Assembly (NCBI GenBank): GCA_013396755.1
Contig: VWZF01004022.1
Coordinates: 588,294-652,293 of the forward strand
Length of the DNA stretch: 64,000 nucleotides
DNA from: Sclerurus mexicanus
Lineage: Eukaryota > Chordata > Aves > Passeriformes > Furnariidae
Direction: 5' to 3'
Each line of letters opens with the position of its first letter. Position 1 is the first letter of the stretch. Below the pieces are notes generated by a model. That model ran no database searches, had not been told where the DNA came from, and worked only from the letters and a program-made list of their open reading frames with translations. Shown here in pieces: positions 23,301-36,200 of this stretch. The translations under genes were made by a program, and so were the position numbers.

Positions 23301-26300
23301 TCTGCAGGCACCAGGGACAAATCATAGCTAATTCTGCCAGATACCTTTCCAAGGCATCATCTTTCTGCGTCTGCAGTTACGCCTGACTTGTCCTGTGTGA
23401 ATTCTCAGCTCAGTCATTTAGATCATCAGCCAGTTTTACCTTAAGGCTGTGACCTCAAGTCTGTGTTGTGCGTCAAGCTGGGGGCAAATGTGGAGAGCAT
23501 TCCCTGGATGCTGGGACTGCTCCTTTCAGTTCTGCTGGCACATCTGAGGGGCACCTTTGTCAGCAGGAGCAAAGCCACCCGGGGCAACAGGTGCTGGAGA
23601 GGTTCTGCTGGGGACCGTCTTTGACTAAGTGATGCTACTTCAGCCTGTACTCAGTTCCTTCCCATTCCTGTTCCCCCTTGCTGCAGGTTTCCTCTGACAG
23701 ATCCACGGGATGGAATGATCAGGCTTTGGAGAAAAATGTTTCACACCAGTCTAATACAGAGAGCAAAGAACTGTGCCAGCCTAAAAGGGGATGGTGTTCC
23801 CTGTGAGCAAGGGAAGGGGAAAAGAAGGAGCCCTGTGAATGGGCAGGTGGAGTGCAGGCAAGGAGCAATAATGGCTCATGTAGGATCTGCCGTGGCCAAA
23901 ACGTGTTGTGCAGGCTCTGCTCTACCAGTCAAATGCATTGTTGTGTGGATAAACCTCACATCAGAGGCGTTGTGGCCAGCACAAAGTCGAGGAGACATTT
24001 GCCAATTGAATAATATCCGTAATCTTTTACATCACCTTTGGGTTCATTGAAGGCATGGGCTGAATAAATTTATTCCTGTGAATTTGCATTACAATACTGA
24101 TCAGGTCCTTCTCAGAAATGCACCTGTTGCTCCATCCTGACTGTAATTTTGACTGCCTCCACTTGCTCCTTTGTGGGGTCTCTGTTTTTCTTCCCAGCGT
24201 TGTGGCTCAGTTTCCTTTTCCTGCTTCTGTTTCTGTGCTCAGCAGCGATAAGTGAACACTGAGGGGGAGTGAGCAGGGAGAAAGCCCTCAGCGTTTGTTC
24301 AGGCGCAGTGTGGAAGGGTTCTGGAGTGCTGCAGGTGGGGAATACCCTGCCAAATTCACATTGCTGAGTGCACTTGCTTCTCCACATCGCTCTGTGAACC
24401 TCTGTCTTCCCGGGGCAAGCGTGGGAAACCCAACCCCAGAGGGTGGAGATGACTTTCTTGGGGAGCTCCTTGCAGAGAAAACACCATCTTAGAGGTGCCT
24501 GCTTTGAGCCAAAGCAGGTGCTTGGCCATCAGTGGGGCAGGGAGGGGTTCCTGGACGGGAGTCCACGTCCGAGGGCTGTGTCCTCCCTGCTGGCCCCCCT
24601 TCCCCTCTCTCAGTGCCTCCTCCTGTGTCACCGTGCCCAAATTAGCAGGGGTTTGGCACTCTGGAGGTGGCAGCCCCCGTTATCCAGTTGCTGCCATTCC
24701 ATCAGTGTCCAGACATCCCGTGTGTTTCCTCTGTGACCTGTCTGTGCTGCCGGGGTGGGAATGGCCGGACTGCTGTGCAAGAGACGCAGGAAAGGAGGTA
24801 GGAAGGTTCCCTTTGTGGCAGGAATCTCTCCCTGAGGTGTCTGTGCAGGCTCTGTGCAAGCAGCCCTCCCTGGGCAGCAGGGTTTGGGGGGCTTTCTGCT
24901 GACAGAGCCATGCTTTGCCACCAGCAGCAGGAAAGGATGTTGGTCCCATGGGATCTGGCCCAGCCCCACTGGATCTGAAGGCAACCATAGGGGTTTTATG
25001 TGGTTCTTCCTATTGTGAGGGATGAGGGGCTCAATACACAAATTGGCACTGTTTTCTTTCAGTGTAGTAAATTGCTCAGAAACAAGGCGTTTTTTGTTGG
25101 GAAGAGTGGAGATAATTTTTATGTTAAAATAAAAGAGCAAGCGCATCACCTCAGCTGAGCTTTTGGGAGTGAAGCCAGTTTTAGCTGCATTTAAAAGTAT
25201 TCCGGCTTGAAACGTGTGCATCATTTTGTTCACATGGCGTACACTGAAGGCACATACCCACTGCCCAGAGGCAGCTCTCTCCTGCATTTTCACAGCGTTG
25301 GCAACAGCAGTGCCCTGAGCTCACTGAACACTTGGCATTCCCAGGATGACAGCAATGCTGTAATAATGAAAAGAGAGCTTATCTAAAAACAAGGCTGGTG
25401 CTTCCAAAGTAAGCCCGGCCACTTATAGTCCTAGCAGGGCTTTGAAAGTCTTATTGTTATGTTCAGTTTCTACGTGCTTTTTCTTGTGCCTTGTGGTGAC
25501 TGCGACCCTGTTGGCATCACAGAGTGGGAGCTCTTGGGGTGAGAAAGCTCTAGTTGGGTGTCCTGGGTAGGGCTGCTTTAAATCTGCTCCATGAGGCCTC
25601 TATGCTCCCTGACTTCTTTGCTTGTCGAGTTTTTCAAGAAAACAAGAATGAGCGCGGAAAAGGGGCAGTTAAGGATTTCTTTAATAATAATGTCTTCAAC
25701 AATAATCTTTAATGAGGAGGTTCAGTCTCAGCCTGCAGACATTGTGTTCTGTTTGCAGTAGAGAACGCTGTATTCATTGCAGAAGGTACACAGCACGGAG
25801 AGCTGGCAGCCCCCTTTCCCTTACGACCCATGGTTCATAAACCATCAGGTCTCGAAATGTGAGGCCGGTGTTTGTTGCTTGCAGAACATAAGGGCAAAAC
25901 TCCATAACTGAGAATTTTAGTGATGTTCAGGACCATGCCGTGAGCCAGAATTAAATAACATCCTGGGACTGCAATTAAGAAATGTGGTACCTTGTTTTAA
26001 GCACCTGTTTATTTGTGAGAGGAGGAGTGGAGCTTGCAGGGTATTCTTGTTCCCTGTCCTCTTCTGTGGCAGTAGGATCTCTGTGTTTTCCACTTCTCTC
26101 AGGCAGGAGAAAAGCAGGTTCTGATGGAGGATTTTGTACCTTTGCAAACTGCGTGCCTGTGGTTTGATTTTCCAGTGGGAAAGGGGCATAATGACTGCTC
26201 TGGAAGGAAGAGCTTGCTGGGATACTGTGACTATTAGTTAACTCTTCCTCCCATTTTTTTTTTTTCCAAGGAAAATTTGTCCAGCAAACTTTATTTATTT

Positions 26301-27202
26301 GGAAGTCCTTGCTTTTCTCTGAAGAGACTGTGGCACTTGGCCCCTCCCGAAGGAGACTGCAATACCACAAATGCTGCCACAAATTATTTTAGCTCATCCT
26401 AACACCGAGCTGTCACTGAAGAGATGGGGCTGCTGTGGTGTCTTTGTATTTCACATGCATCTATTTCAATGTCTTGGCTTGAAAGAAATGTGACCTGAAT
26501 TTAGGGGGAGATGTGCCTCCAAGAGTGTAGAAGTGTTACAGCATTGCCAGTGCTTTTCTTACTGCCAAGCTCTGAGAAGATGCTAAAGAACCTTTCAGTT
26601 CTTGTCCTCAAGTTTATTTCCTCCCATGTGGCAGGATGTAGGGAAGTATTTTCATATCCGTTTCATTTAGGAAGAGTGCTTCGCTGACTTTCCCAAATGA
26701 GAGTTGTATATTTAGGACAAGAGCTTGCAATAACAAATTTCAGATCTGTGCTCACTAGCTTGTGGTACATCTGTTTTTATCCAGTGGCAATGCTGGAACT
26801 AAATACATTTTCACCTGTATTTGGTGGGTGCTATCAGAAAAGGAGTTTGTTTGTGCAGTTGGGTGTCTGCTCCAGACCCTGGGCCATCCTGCAAACAGAG
26901 CTCGCTCCCCTTCCTTTGGGACAAACAAGCACCCTGGGGTTCTTCTTGCCACAGAACTGGGCTTCTTGCAAGAAGTTTCCAGGCAGTTTTGTGGTAGCTC
27001 TGTTTAATAGGGAGCTATAAAAGGATGTTCCTTTGATTTTATTTTCCACTGTGGCTGCAGTTCCTCATGCCATAAACTGTGGTCCTGTTTCAAAATGGAT
27101 CTACCAGATGTTTTCTCTTTACTATGAGTATTCCAACCCCTACATATCCACCAACTTTGCATTTATTACACACTTTCTTTCTGTTTTTTCCTCTCTGCTC
27201 AG
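17301..27202. other. Intron 1 sequence up to PARVB exon 2
   Basis: There is no recognisable exon, RNA gene or dispersed repeat. A 221-codon minus-strand open frame (24628-25293) and several shorter ones resemble no known protein and I treat them as chance. The segment ends with a pyrimidine-rich tract and CAG acceptor (CTCTCTGCTCAG, ending 27202). Confidence 0.55.
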
Positions 27203-27292
27203 TGAGTGACCTCCAAGAAGAAGGTAAAAATGCTATCAATGCACCAATGAACCCAAGCACTGTGGACATCCATCCAGAAGATACACTATTGG
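27203..27292 (+). CDS. PARVB: PARVB exon 2, N-terminal disordered segment
   Basis: The acceptor is CTCTGCTCAG and the donor is GTAAAG. The exon needs one base from exon 1 to complete its first codon (Val), so intron 1 is phase 1. It encodes about human residues 38-67 (SDLQEEGKNAIN, then VDIHPEDT). This acidic, low-complexity stretch precedes CH1, and its S/T-P-poor middle varies between species. The preceding exon should end with a basic segment in other vertebrates, but I cannot find it. Confidence 0.95.
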
Positions 27293-30200
27293 GTAAAGTT
27301 TTCATGCTACAGACCGTGGCTGTTTTATAACTATTTAAGATAGTTTATGGTCTCTTTCCCATATCCATCCCTGTCCCCACAAGAGTAACAGCATAATTTA
27401 ATAGCAAAAAGTGTTTCAAACTTGTTGGACTAAAACACTTTTGTCTCTCCTGGCCATATGTCTCTTAATCTACAGAATCAGTTGAAGGAAGCTGTCATGG
27501 AGACAAATAATTAAATTAAAAGGAGAAAAGTGTTAGTTATTTGGATTTTCTGATCAAAAGAGTAGTAGGAAATGCGAAGTACTTTTCTTCTGAGACATGG
27601 GCAAAGTGTTGATTGCTCTGTGTGTGTCAGGAGTGTCTCCAGTGATTTCTTCTGGATGCCACTAAAGCTGTGTATGACTTTGGAAGGGGCAGGACCACTC
27701 CTGGTCATGCAAAGACATGATCACCAGTGAGCATTAACCTGACTTCTGTGGTGAACCACGTACCACTGTGGGTCAGATATTGTTCAGGGTTAACAGCATT
27801 TTGGGTGTGGAATGGGTGTCACTTCCTTATCATAGAATGTCTGACTCATCCTCGGCAGTAATGAGGAACCAAAGGAAAAAAGCAGCAAAAGAATTAGTGT
27901 TTTTTTGTAGGTTTATGGAAATTTTTCAAGTATGTTCAGCTAGCAGGGTCTTGTTTTTTTAATAAAGATTAGGGGCCCTGGAAAATCGTGAACCCAAACG
28001 TGTGGGTGAAGTCTAAGGTAAGCAGTTAGATGGTACAGTCAGTCTTGTGTCTAGGATGTCATGTTTCCCATCTGACAGTAGTGAAGTCTGGCACCGCAGT
28101 AGGAAGTGACTTTAGCTTGGTCATGGTCAGGATTTAAAGTGTGGCAATGGCCTGACCCATGGTGATACCAAAACCCCTCCTTTGTTGCCATGGTGGAAGG
28201 AATTGAGAAATCGGTAGGAAAATAGAATGTCACCCGGCCTGTCTACACTCAGCTAAAGATAAATCATGGGGTTCCTAAATCATAATTTTAGCTGAAGGGA
28301 CGTGGCTCTCCCCATGCAGCCGTGCCACTGCCACCCACCCCCGTGGTCCTGCTGTGTAGTTCCACTGCAAGGAACAGCTCTAACCTGCAGCACAGCTACT
28401 CCCACCTGGCTACTCGAGGAGCCAAAATGAAGGGTTCAGGGAAACCTTTCAGCTTAAAGGCAGGCACCAGAATTGAAAATAAGAGACTTGCTCCAGCTGT
28501 GTCCTAAATGCTGGTAGGCACATCTACAGCAGCATGAACTCACGCATGTGTCCATATGTGCTGTTGTGAAGGTAATTCTGCAAAGGCTTTGGTTTTTAGC
28601 CTTACTGAGCTCAAGTTGATTTGGCTACCAGCATTTCATCCCTTCTAAAAATCACTCTTGATGTTCGTGCCTCTTACACTTGTCCTTCTGGCCGTTAGAG
28701 AGCACTTGTCATGTATCTCCATCTCAGCAGCAGGAGAAATAGAAGATGACAACTGCGAAATCTGTTTTATGTTCTTCCCCATGCACAAATACTGATAAAA
28801 AGTGCGGTAATTTTATTTCTCAGCTTTAACCAAAGGTTAAGGAGTTTCTGCATTCAGGGCCCCACGTGACCAAGTTTCAGGGAACCAGAGAGTGGAGGCA
28901 CAAACTCTCAGCCCAACTGCACTGCTTGTAGTGCCATAAACTCACTCTGTCCTTCCAGGTGGTGTCATTTGGGGCTTTTCAAATAGCAGTTCAGTGCAAA
29001 TTGAGGGGGAGAAAAGTAGCTGACTGCGCTTCTTGGTGTGTTAATATTAACATGCCCCACGTGAGGCCAGTGACTTTCCTGAAGCATTCTGCATAGAGCA
29101 GGGTCTCAGCTGGGGAAGACGAGTGAAAACAATCTTATTTTGGGGAAGTGGGGCCATATTATCTTTCTCTGTGTCTCTAACATTGCCTGACACTGATCAT
29201 CAGACACTCCCTTGCTAAGATGATGACTGGGCACTGTCACTTGTCCATCAGCTGACAGGCCCCTTCCTGGTTAGGAATTGTTGCAGTGTTTCAGCACTGT
29301 ATATTTGAAGTTGATCTCACTGAGGTTTCCTATTTCCCTTGGACAGAGGAGAATGAGGAACGCACTATGATTGATCCCAACTCAAAAGAAGACCCCAAGT
29401 TCAAAGAGCTAATCAAGGTAGGAAATCAATGCTTTTGTCCTTGAAATTTTTAGCGAGCTGGCATCACTTGCAACTAAAAACATTTGAAATTCAAAACACA
29501 ATGAATTGTTACTGAAGTGTGTCTGTGAAAACCAAGATGAAGGTCACCAACCAGGTAAGGCTGAAAGCAGCAGCGAGAGAGACACAAAAATGTCGGAGTG
29601 CCCATGGCTGATATGGAGTAAAGCTCCACTGTCCACTTGTGTCCTTGTGATTATCACAGTGAGGTTCAGGGCTTGGCTTGGATCCACCTGCGTTCTCTGC
29701 ACATAAACCTTCTGTTCATGACAGCAGGGAAGGAGCTTTGGAAAGCATTAGTGAGATTTCAGGAGAAGAGCAGGACTGCAATCAGCACTTAGGGACCAAT
29801 GAGGAGGCCTCTTGTGTCAAAGCAGACTTGGAACTGGGATTCTTCTTGCTCTGTATTCTGTCCTCAGTTTACTTCCCAATACGCTTCTCTTTACTATTTT
29901 AAAATAATTACAAAAATTATTTTTGTTAGAAACAACAACACAGCTATATGTAGGTGGGTTTGAAGATTTTGGATAGTGTTTCCAGATGGGGCTTGAGCTG
30001 TGGCATATTCCCCTCTGGAAAGCTCATGTACCCTGGCTGCACATGTGGCTCACAGAATGCCTCAGCAAACTGCTCACCTGGTCCCTCTTTAAAACAAGCC
30101 CAGTGATCTCTTATTGCCGTTGCAATAACATCTTTAGTATTACAAAACCACATCAAACCCAGTTTAGCAAGGAGCTGTTCTCAAATTTTGTGGTTATTCT

Positions 30201-33200
30201 AATTCACCTGGAACCCCCTGTGGTTTTGAATTAAGTGAATTTGCACATTCTTTCTTTGTTAGAATCTAAATCCTTTAATTCTCTTGACAGCTGCATCACT
30301 CCTTCCAAATGTAATGTGGTTTCTTTGCTAGTGGGTTAGTGATGTTATCTTGAGTAATTCAGCTGAACAAGAGTCATTGCAGTGAAGGAACCAGATGCAC
30401 TCTGAGGTGTAGGAGACTTGATACCAAGATCACAATTGCTTTTAAATTGGGAATGCTCCTGTTCTTAATATGAGTTGGTGAGCCTTCCCTGGATGTCACA
30501 GTCCGGCTGGGCTATGTTTTTGAGATTAAAAACCTGAAAACCTTCAGGAGGAGGAAAAAATGGCTAGAGCAGCACTTGAGGATGTGTCTGAGTGCTTACA
30601 GCATCTGAGTCCCCAGGCCAGTTCACACTTGCACAGAGAGAGAGAGGCAGTGGAATTGGATCACCTGGTGCAGGCCATGGAACTGGAGATTGTTTCCTTG
30701 GGGAGACGTGTCCTGCAGAGTGCCCGTGTAATTTAGGTAATTGCTAATCATCTGCATCCCTCTCAGCAGAGAGAGCTTTTGCAGAGATCCAGCCATGCTG
30801 GTGTGAATCTGTAAGGCAGGGAGAGGTTGGAATTGTGTTGGCCAAACGTATTTTGTGCTACAGGGTTTGGATAACGCGAAAAAATGAGCAATTTATTCTT
30901 TGTTTTCTGTTCTTCCCTGGTTAGTGATGTTTTCCAAGAGCCCTAAGTAAGTAATTTGGTGCGCGGAGCCAGGCAGCAGAAAAGACTGCTTGAAATGAAA
31001 GATCTCCACGGACTAGAGAGGGGTGAGACCTTGAATGGATGGATGTTTTCACAGTTCAAAGCAGTCCTCTCTCCTTTCCCCTCAGAAAGGAATGTGTCAC
31101 TAGCAGCAACAGAGCCCTCCTGCCTTTGGAAATCTGGCAGCGTGGCTTGGTGTCACTGGGGCCAGCCCAAATGCCTTTCAACACCAGGGTCAGGCACGGC
31201 CATGGTTTGCCATCGCTGCTTCTGAGTGTCTGCCCCGGCGGGCACGTGCAGCTGGGTAAGGGGATCTAAGTGCAAGGAAGGAACAGAGATACCTGCTGCT
31301 GACACTGCTTGAACATCCCTTTGTCTCCACCAAATGTTGTTTTAATTCCTGCCATCCTCATGCCACGGGAGTTACATGCACTGCGGATGGGGCGTTTGGA
31401 AGTGGTTTTTACAGAGCCTTTGTAGCTCCAGGGACGAGGGTTGTGTGGCAGTGGGGTAACACGGGGAGAGCAACAGAAGAAGAACACGACAAAAAGCCTA
31501 ATTTCTCACTCTTACTAGAGCAAATACACAGTGAATCCCCTTGGTGAGGATGCGGAAAGAGCTGCTTTAAGTCTTCTTGCACATACGAAGAACATTATGC
31601 CTGAAATGATGCCTGGAAGTGTTGTTTGTTATCATTATGGACAATACTCTAAAAACAGCCATAATTTGTCAGTCTGAAGTGTCCAACTAAATTCCCTGTC
31701 TGTGGCCTGCAGCCTTTCTGCCCTCACTCCATTTGCTCTGTGTGTAGTCAAAGTTTGGTCCATGTCTGAACAGACCTAAAGCTGAAAATTCAGAGCAGGG
31801 AAAGATACGAGTCATTTGGTTTATTTACATATATATGTGTGTGTGTCTAAGTCTTTTATTCACAACATACTTTATTTCTAGTGGCCGAAATGTGTGAGCT
31901 GCTTCTGCTCATTGCCCAATATTTGCCACATGCATAACTAACTTCAAGTAAGCATTTGAATTATAGGTTTGGGCTCTTTTGGTATCAGATACAGAGATGT
32001 CTTACTGTTTCTGCTTTTATACTTCAGAGGCAGGTTTTTCTTATATATTACTGTAAAATTCAACTTCCATTAATATATTAAGTTCATCTAGCTGGTCCAT
32101 GTCACGAATTGTAAGGAGTGCTTGGGGGTTCTTCTAGCTCTCTTTTTAATCCTTAAAAAAAAGAATTTGGTAATCTCTTTGTGTTTCCCTCGCTGTGTGT
32201 TTCTGTGTACGTATTTCCTTGTGGATAAAGGTGGAAGGAATCTTTTTTCCTCCTCCTGGTTCAGACATGGCTGAGGAATGAAAGATTCAACAAGCTTCAT
32301 TGCTGGTTGTCATCCTAAACATAATTAGGGTTAACAAACTGTAGGAATCAAGTCACAGACTTTGAAAAGATGCTTGAAACGTTTCACAGAAGTGGCAGAT
32401 TTCCTGGGGGTTTCTCGCTTTCAGTGTGTCAGTAGGAGAAGTACAAGAAAGAGCCTCTACTAATTGAATACAAGATTACAGAACAGCAGCTTGCAAGAAT
32501 TGAGTCCTGTCGGAAGGAGCCTTGACAAAAGCCAGCAAAGTTGCAGTTGCAAGATGCTTTCCCTCCCTTCAAACCCTTCTGTAAGACTGGCTGGTACTGC
32601 AGCAACTTTTGGCCCTGCAAGCCTCATCTAAACTTCATACAGATCCTGCCGCTGCTGCTCTGGATGCTGCCTGAAACGAGCGAACATTCTCATGTGTAGT
32701 AAAATACTTTTCTAAGAGATACCACCTTTTTCCATGTCTAATTTTATGGCTTTTTCTTGCTGAGGTGAAGAGGAAACGAGAATGAAGCCACTGTCCTTTT
32801 GGGAGGGTTTCACACGTGACCAGGTGAAACTGTGCCTCCGAAATGCTCTTTTGGAAAGAAGCAGCCTTCTCTTGGCTTGCAGGCTGCCACTGCTTTGTGC
32901 TTAGTCAAGAGGCATAAAATTCTCCATGAATTTTTCATATTAATTTCCATGCTCAACCCTGAAAGCCAGTTAAGCTTTCATTGTTTGCTTCCTAATTCCC
33001 CCAGAAGCTGAGGGGCAGAGGGTCACTGAAATCAGGGCTTTCTTCCTTCGCTGTTTTCGGTGTCTGGGCTTCCTGTTTTCCCATTCACGTGTTTTGTGTT
33101 GTTTTCCATTTTGTTCACTCCTCTGGGGCTCGTAGTCCTTGAACCCTGCAGGTTGACTCTGACCGTGCCGCGGGAGCAGCCGGGCTGCAGAACAAAACCC

Positions 33201-36200
33201 CTTCCCCCAGCTTGGTGGGGTTTGGGGCAAAAACCTGTTTTGCAAAAAACCCATCTCGCGTGAGCTAGGAGAAGCCAAGTTGTCCCAGCAGACTCATTTT
33301 TCCTCCTGTGTTTCCAGCCCTCTTTTGTTTCAGCCGCCTGCCTCGTGGCCAGCTCCGGTATTCAAGCCCAGTGTTTAGTAATGCAACGTGGCTCATTTAA
33401 GCAGACACTCGAATTTGTCTGAAATAAATAGATGTGTCAGGATTTAAAGCACTCTTGGACATTTTACAGCTGCAAACTCATGGGTCTAAGCGTTTGACAC
33501 AGTGCAGAAATGATTTGTATTAGTATGGATGGGCATGAATTGTCAGTCATGGTTTTAAGGCTGTCAGGATATTGGATTAAAGTTTTAAAACCACACTGCT
33601 AATCCCAAATGCTATAGAAAAGCAGTGTGGTGCTTTGTTTCCTTTGTAAAAGTGAAAAAAAAAATCAAAAAATCTGTGCAGAAAGATTTTTCCAGGCTCC
33701 TAATTAAGACACAGTCAAGAAATCATGAGGTGGGGCAGCAAATTTTTGGGGTTTCTTTGGTATTTTTTTAATTGCAGCACTTACTAGGTTTTTTTTTTTT
33801 TAAAAAAAAGCAACTTTTTTTTTTTTCCTAAATATAAATCGAAAATTCATTTTTTCTGGTGGAGCTGAAGTTGCAGTGTGAACAGTAAGGAAGCTAAAAT
33901 GTTCTTTTGGGATATTTTCCTTTCATTCAGGTGCTAAACTATTAAAACAATAACCTAACTATGACTAGACCTTGTTGAATTTGTATCTCTTCCATGTACC
34001 TTTTTTGTCTAAAGTTTTTCAGGGCTAAATTTTTGTGAAGCACTTAATTAGCACATAGTGTAAGTATTTTCCTTGTATAACACTCTCTACCCAAAGCCAC
34101 TTTGTGATTCTTGGGTGTCTGCACTTTTGGAAATGGGATGTTGGGTCCTACATTGGAAGGTACTTCCAGACTTTTATCCTTTCATTTTCATTTCCTTGGC
34201 ATTTTCTGCATTCTGACTTCAATATCATTCAGCACAGGACAGACAAAATAAAATGTTTATTGATGGTTTAGCATCCTGAGTCTTCCTTTAACAAAGCATT
34301 TGAGGGCTTTTTGAAGCCCAACCTCTTTTACAGGGACCGTAATGGCATCTGATTTTCACATGGTAATTTCAGCTGAAATTTTTAAATCATGGAAGACCTA
34401 AATCTTCTATGGTTTTGATTCCTTCTTTTTTTTTTTTCCCCCTGTGGATGTCTGAGTGTGTCAAACTTGTATCATTTTGGAATTGGGTAGTCACCTTCAA
34501 AAATCTGTTTCTGGATGATCTGGGACGAGAAACTGTCCTGCTATTTAGGAGTTGTTTTTCTGGGGAAGTTTTTGAGGTGAAAATTTACTGTGCTGCTTAG
34601 TGTTTTCCAGCTGTGGTGATCCTGTCTTGTCTAATGTCTCTCTCCAGCCCCTTACCACAAATATCCTTCTGTCCCCTGAAAAACATTGATCAGGAATAGG
34701 TGTTTGGAGTTTTCTCTCCAGCTGTGGTCGTGGTTCCCTCCTGCAGAGCAGAGCTCTGCCAGCTGTTTTATTCAGTCTGCACCTTCTTGCATTTCCTTTG
34801 CTGGTGCTGAATGGTGAATAACTTGTGAGAAAACCTTTATTCTCAACGAAAGCACTTTGGAAAAGTCATTTTTGTTGCTGGGATTTTCAGGGGGCCAAAG
34901 TGGTTTACACACATGAGCGTGGATGCTGATTAATTGCCGTATCTCCCACTAAAACTGGCCACCTACACACTTATTATTACTTATTGTTACTTATTATTAC
35001 TTATTATTACTTATTACTTATTATTTTTAGAGCTGACTTGTAGCTCTGCACATTTTCAGCATGTTTTGGAAGTGCTAAAGATATGGATTAGAGGTACATG
35101 AAGCATTATTATTATTATTATTATATATTCCACTTCTTTGTGGACACTAAGCCCTGCAAAACTTCCTTGAGGTTTGTAGACTGAATGAACATCAGTAGCC
35201 AGGCTGAATTATTTAAATGTCCTGGTGACCAATATAAAAACGCAAATTTTCTTAGCAATCATGACTGCCAAGAAAAGGCAAAAGCATGGGGTCTAATCAG
35301 AAAATGAATTTAAAGAATCCACAATTTTATATGAAGCAAATGAAGAACTGCAGAATGTTTAAATGAAGCTCATTGTTTTAGGGGGCTCTAGTTAATGGAT
35401 TTTTCGTGTCTGTGATTGGGAATACCTTTCTCTTACAGAACCAAGGAATTAGCAGGAATTAACATTGTGTCTCTTCCCACAGAACTATATTATTTTTGCA
35501 AAAGCAATTTAATTTACCAAATAAGAAGTTGAAGGAAAGCACTATTGCCAGCTTCAAACAGGCAAGGCTGTTTTTCCTGTAACCGTTCAGAAATTATTAT
35601 CTTTGGCACTTGGAAAACTTAACTCGGTTCCTTTTCTTTTTAAAGGTCCTTTATGCTCATTCCTGTTTTGCAGGCGATTGAATGGTTTTCACAGTTATGG
35701 TATTCAGCATATGGAGACTGTTACAGGTTGTAGGATGGTTATTGGGCCTGTTTGGCCAAGATTTTAATTCTGCACTTCTGTGTAATGCCCTGTCCTGTTG
35801 CTAATGACAAAGGTCCAGCTCGTGGGTGTGTTGGGCTCCTGTTTGTAGAAGTGCTCCCTCTGTCCCTTCTGAAGCTCTTCTTTTTGGCTCATTATTCACA
35901 TTTTTTCAGGGAGATAAATATATTCAGGGAGACAAATAACAGTAGGAGCATGGGACTGCTGGCATCTGTTGGCAGGTCGGGTATTCACATAGAAACAGGT
36001 ATTTAGAGAACACAGACACTCCCAAAGGTTGTTGCTGCAGAGCTGCTGGTTGCTATTTGCTCTAGAATTGGTACCATAAGGAGATGTTCTAATGAGGAAA
36101 AATAGAGGGTATTAAAATTGCCATGCTGTCAAGACCTGAACTAAAAACAGAAGGGACAAAGAGATGCTGTTACTCTGTTGTTTTTAACTTGAGTCTTATT

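Noticed and set aside
24628..25293. 221-codon minus-strand open frame in intron 1
   Set aside because: No recognisable domain, no splice-linked partner exon, and overlapping frames are open as well; most likely chance.
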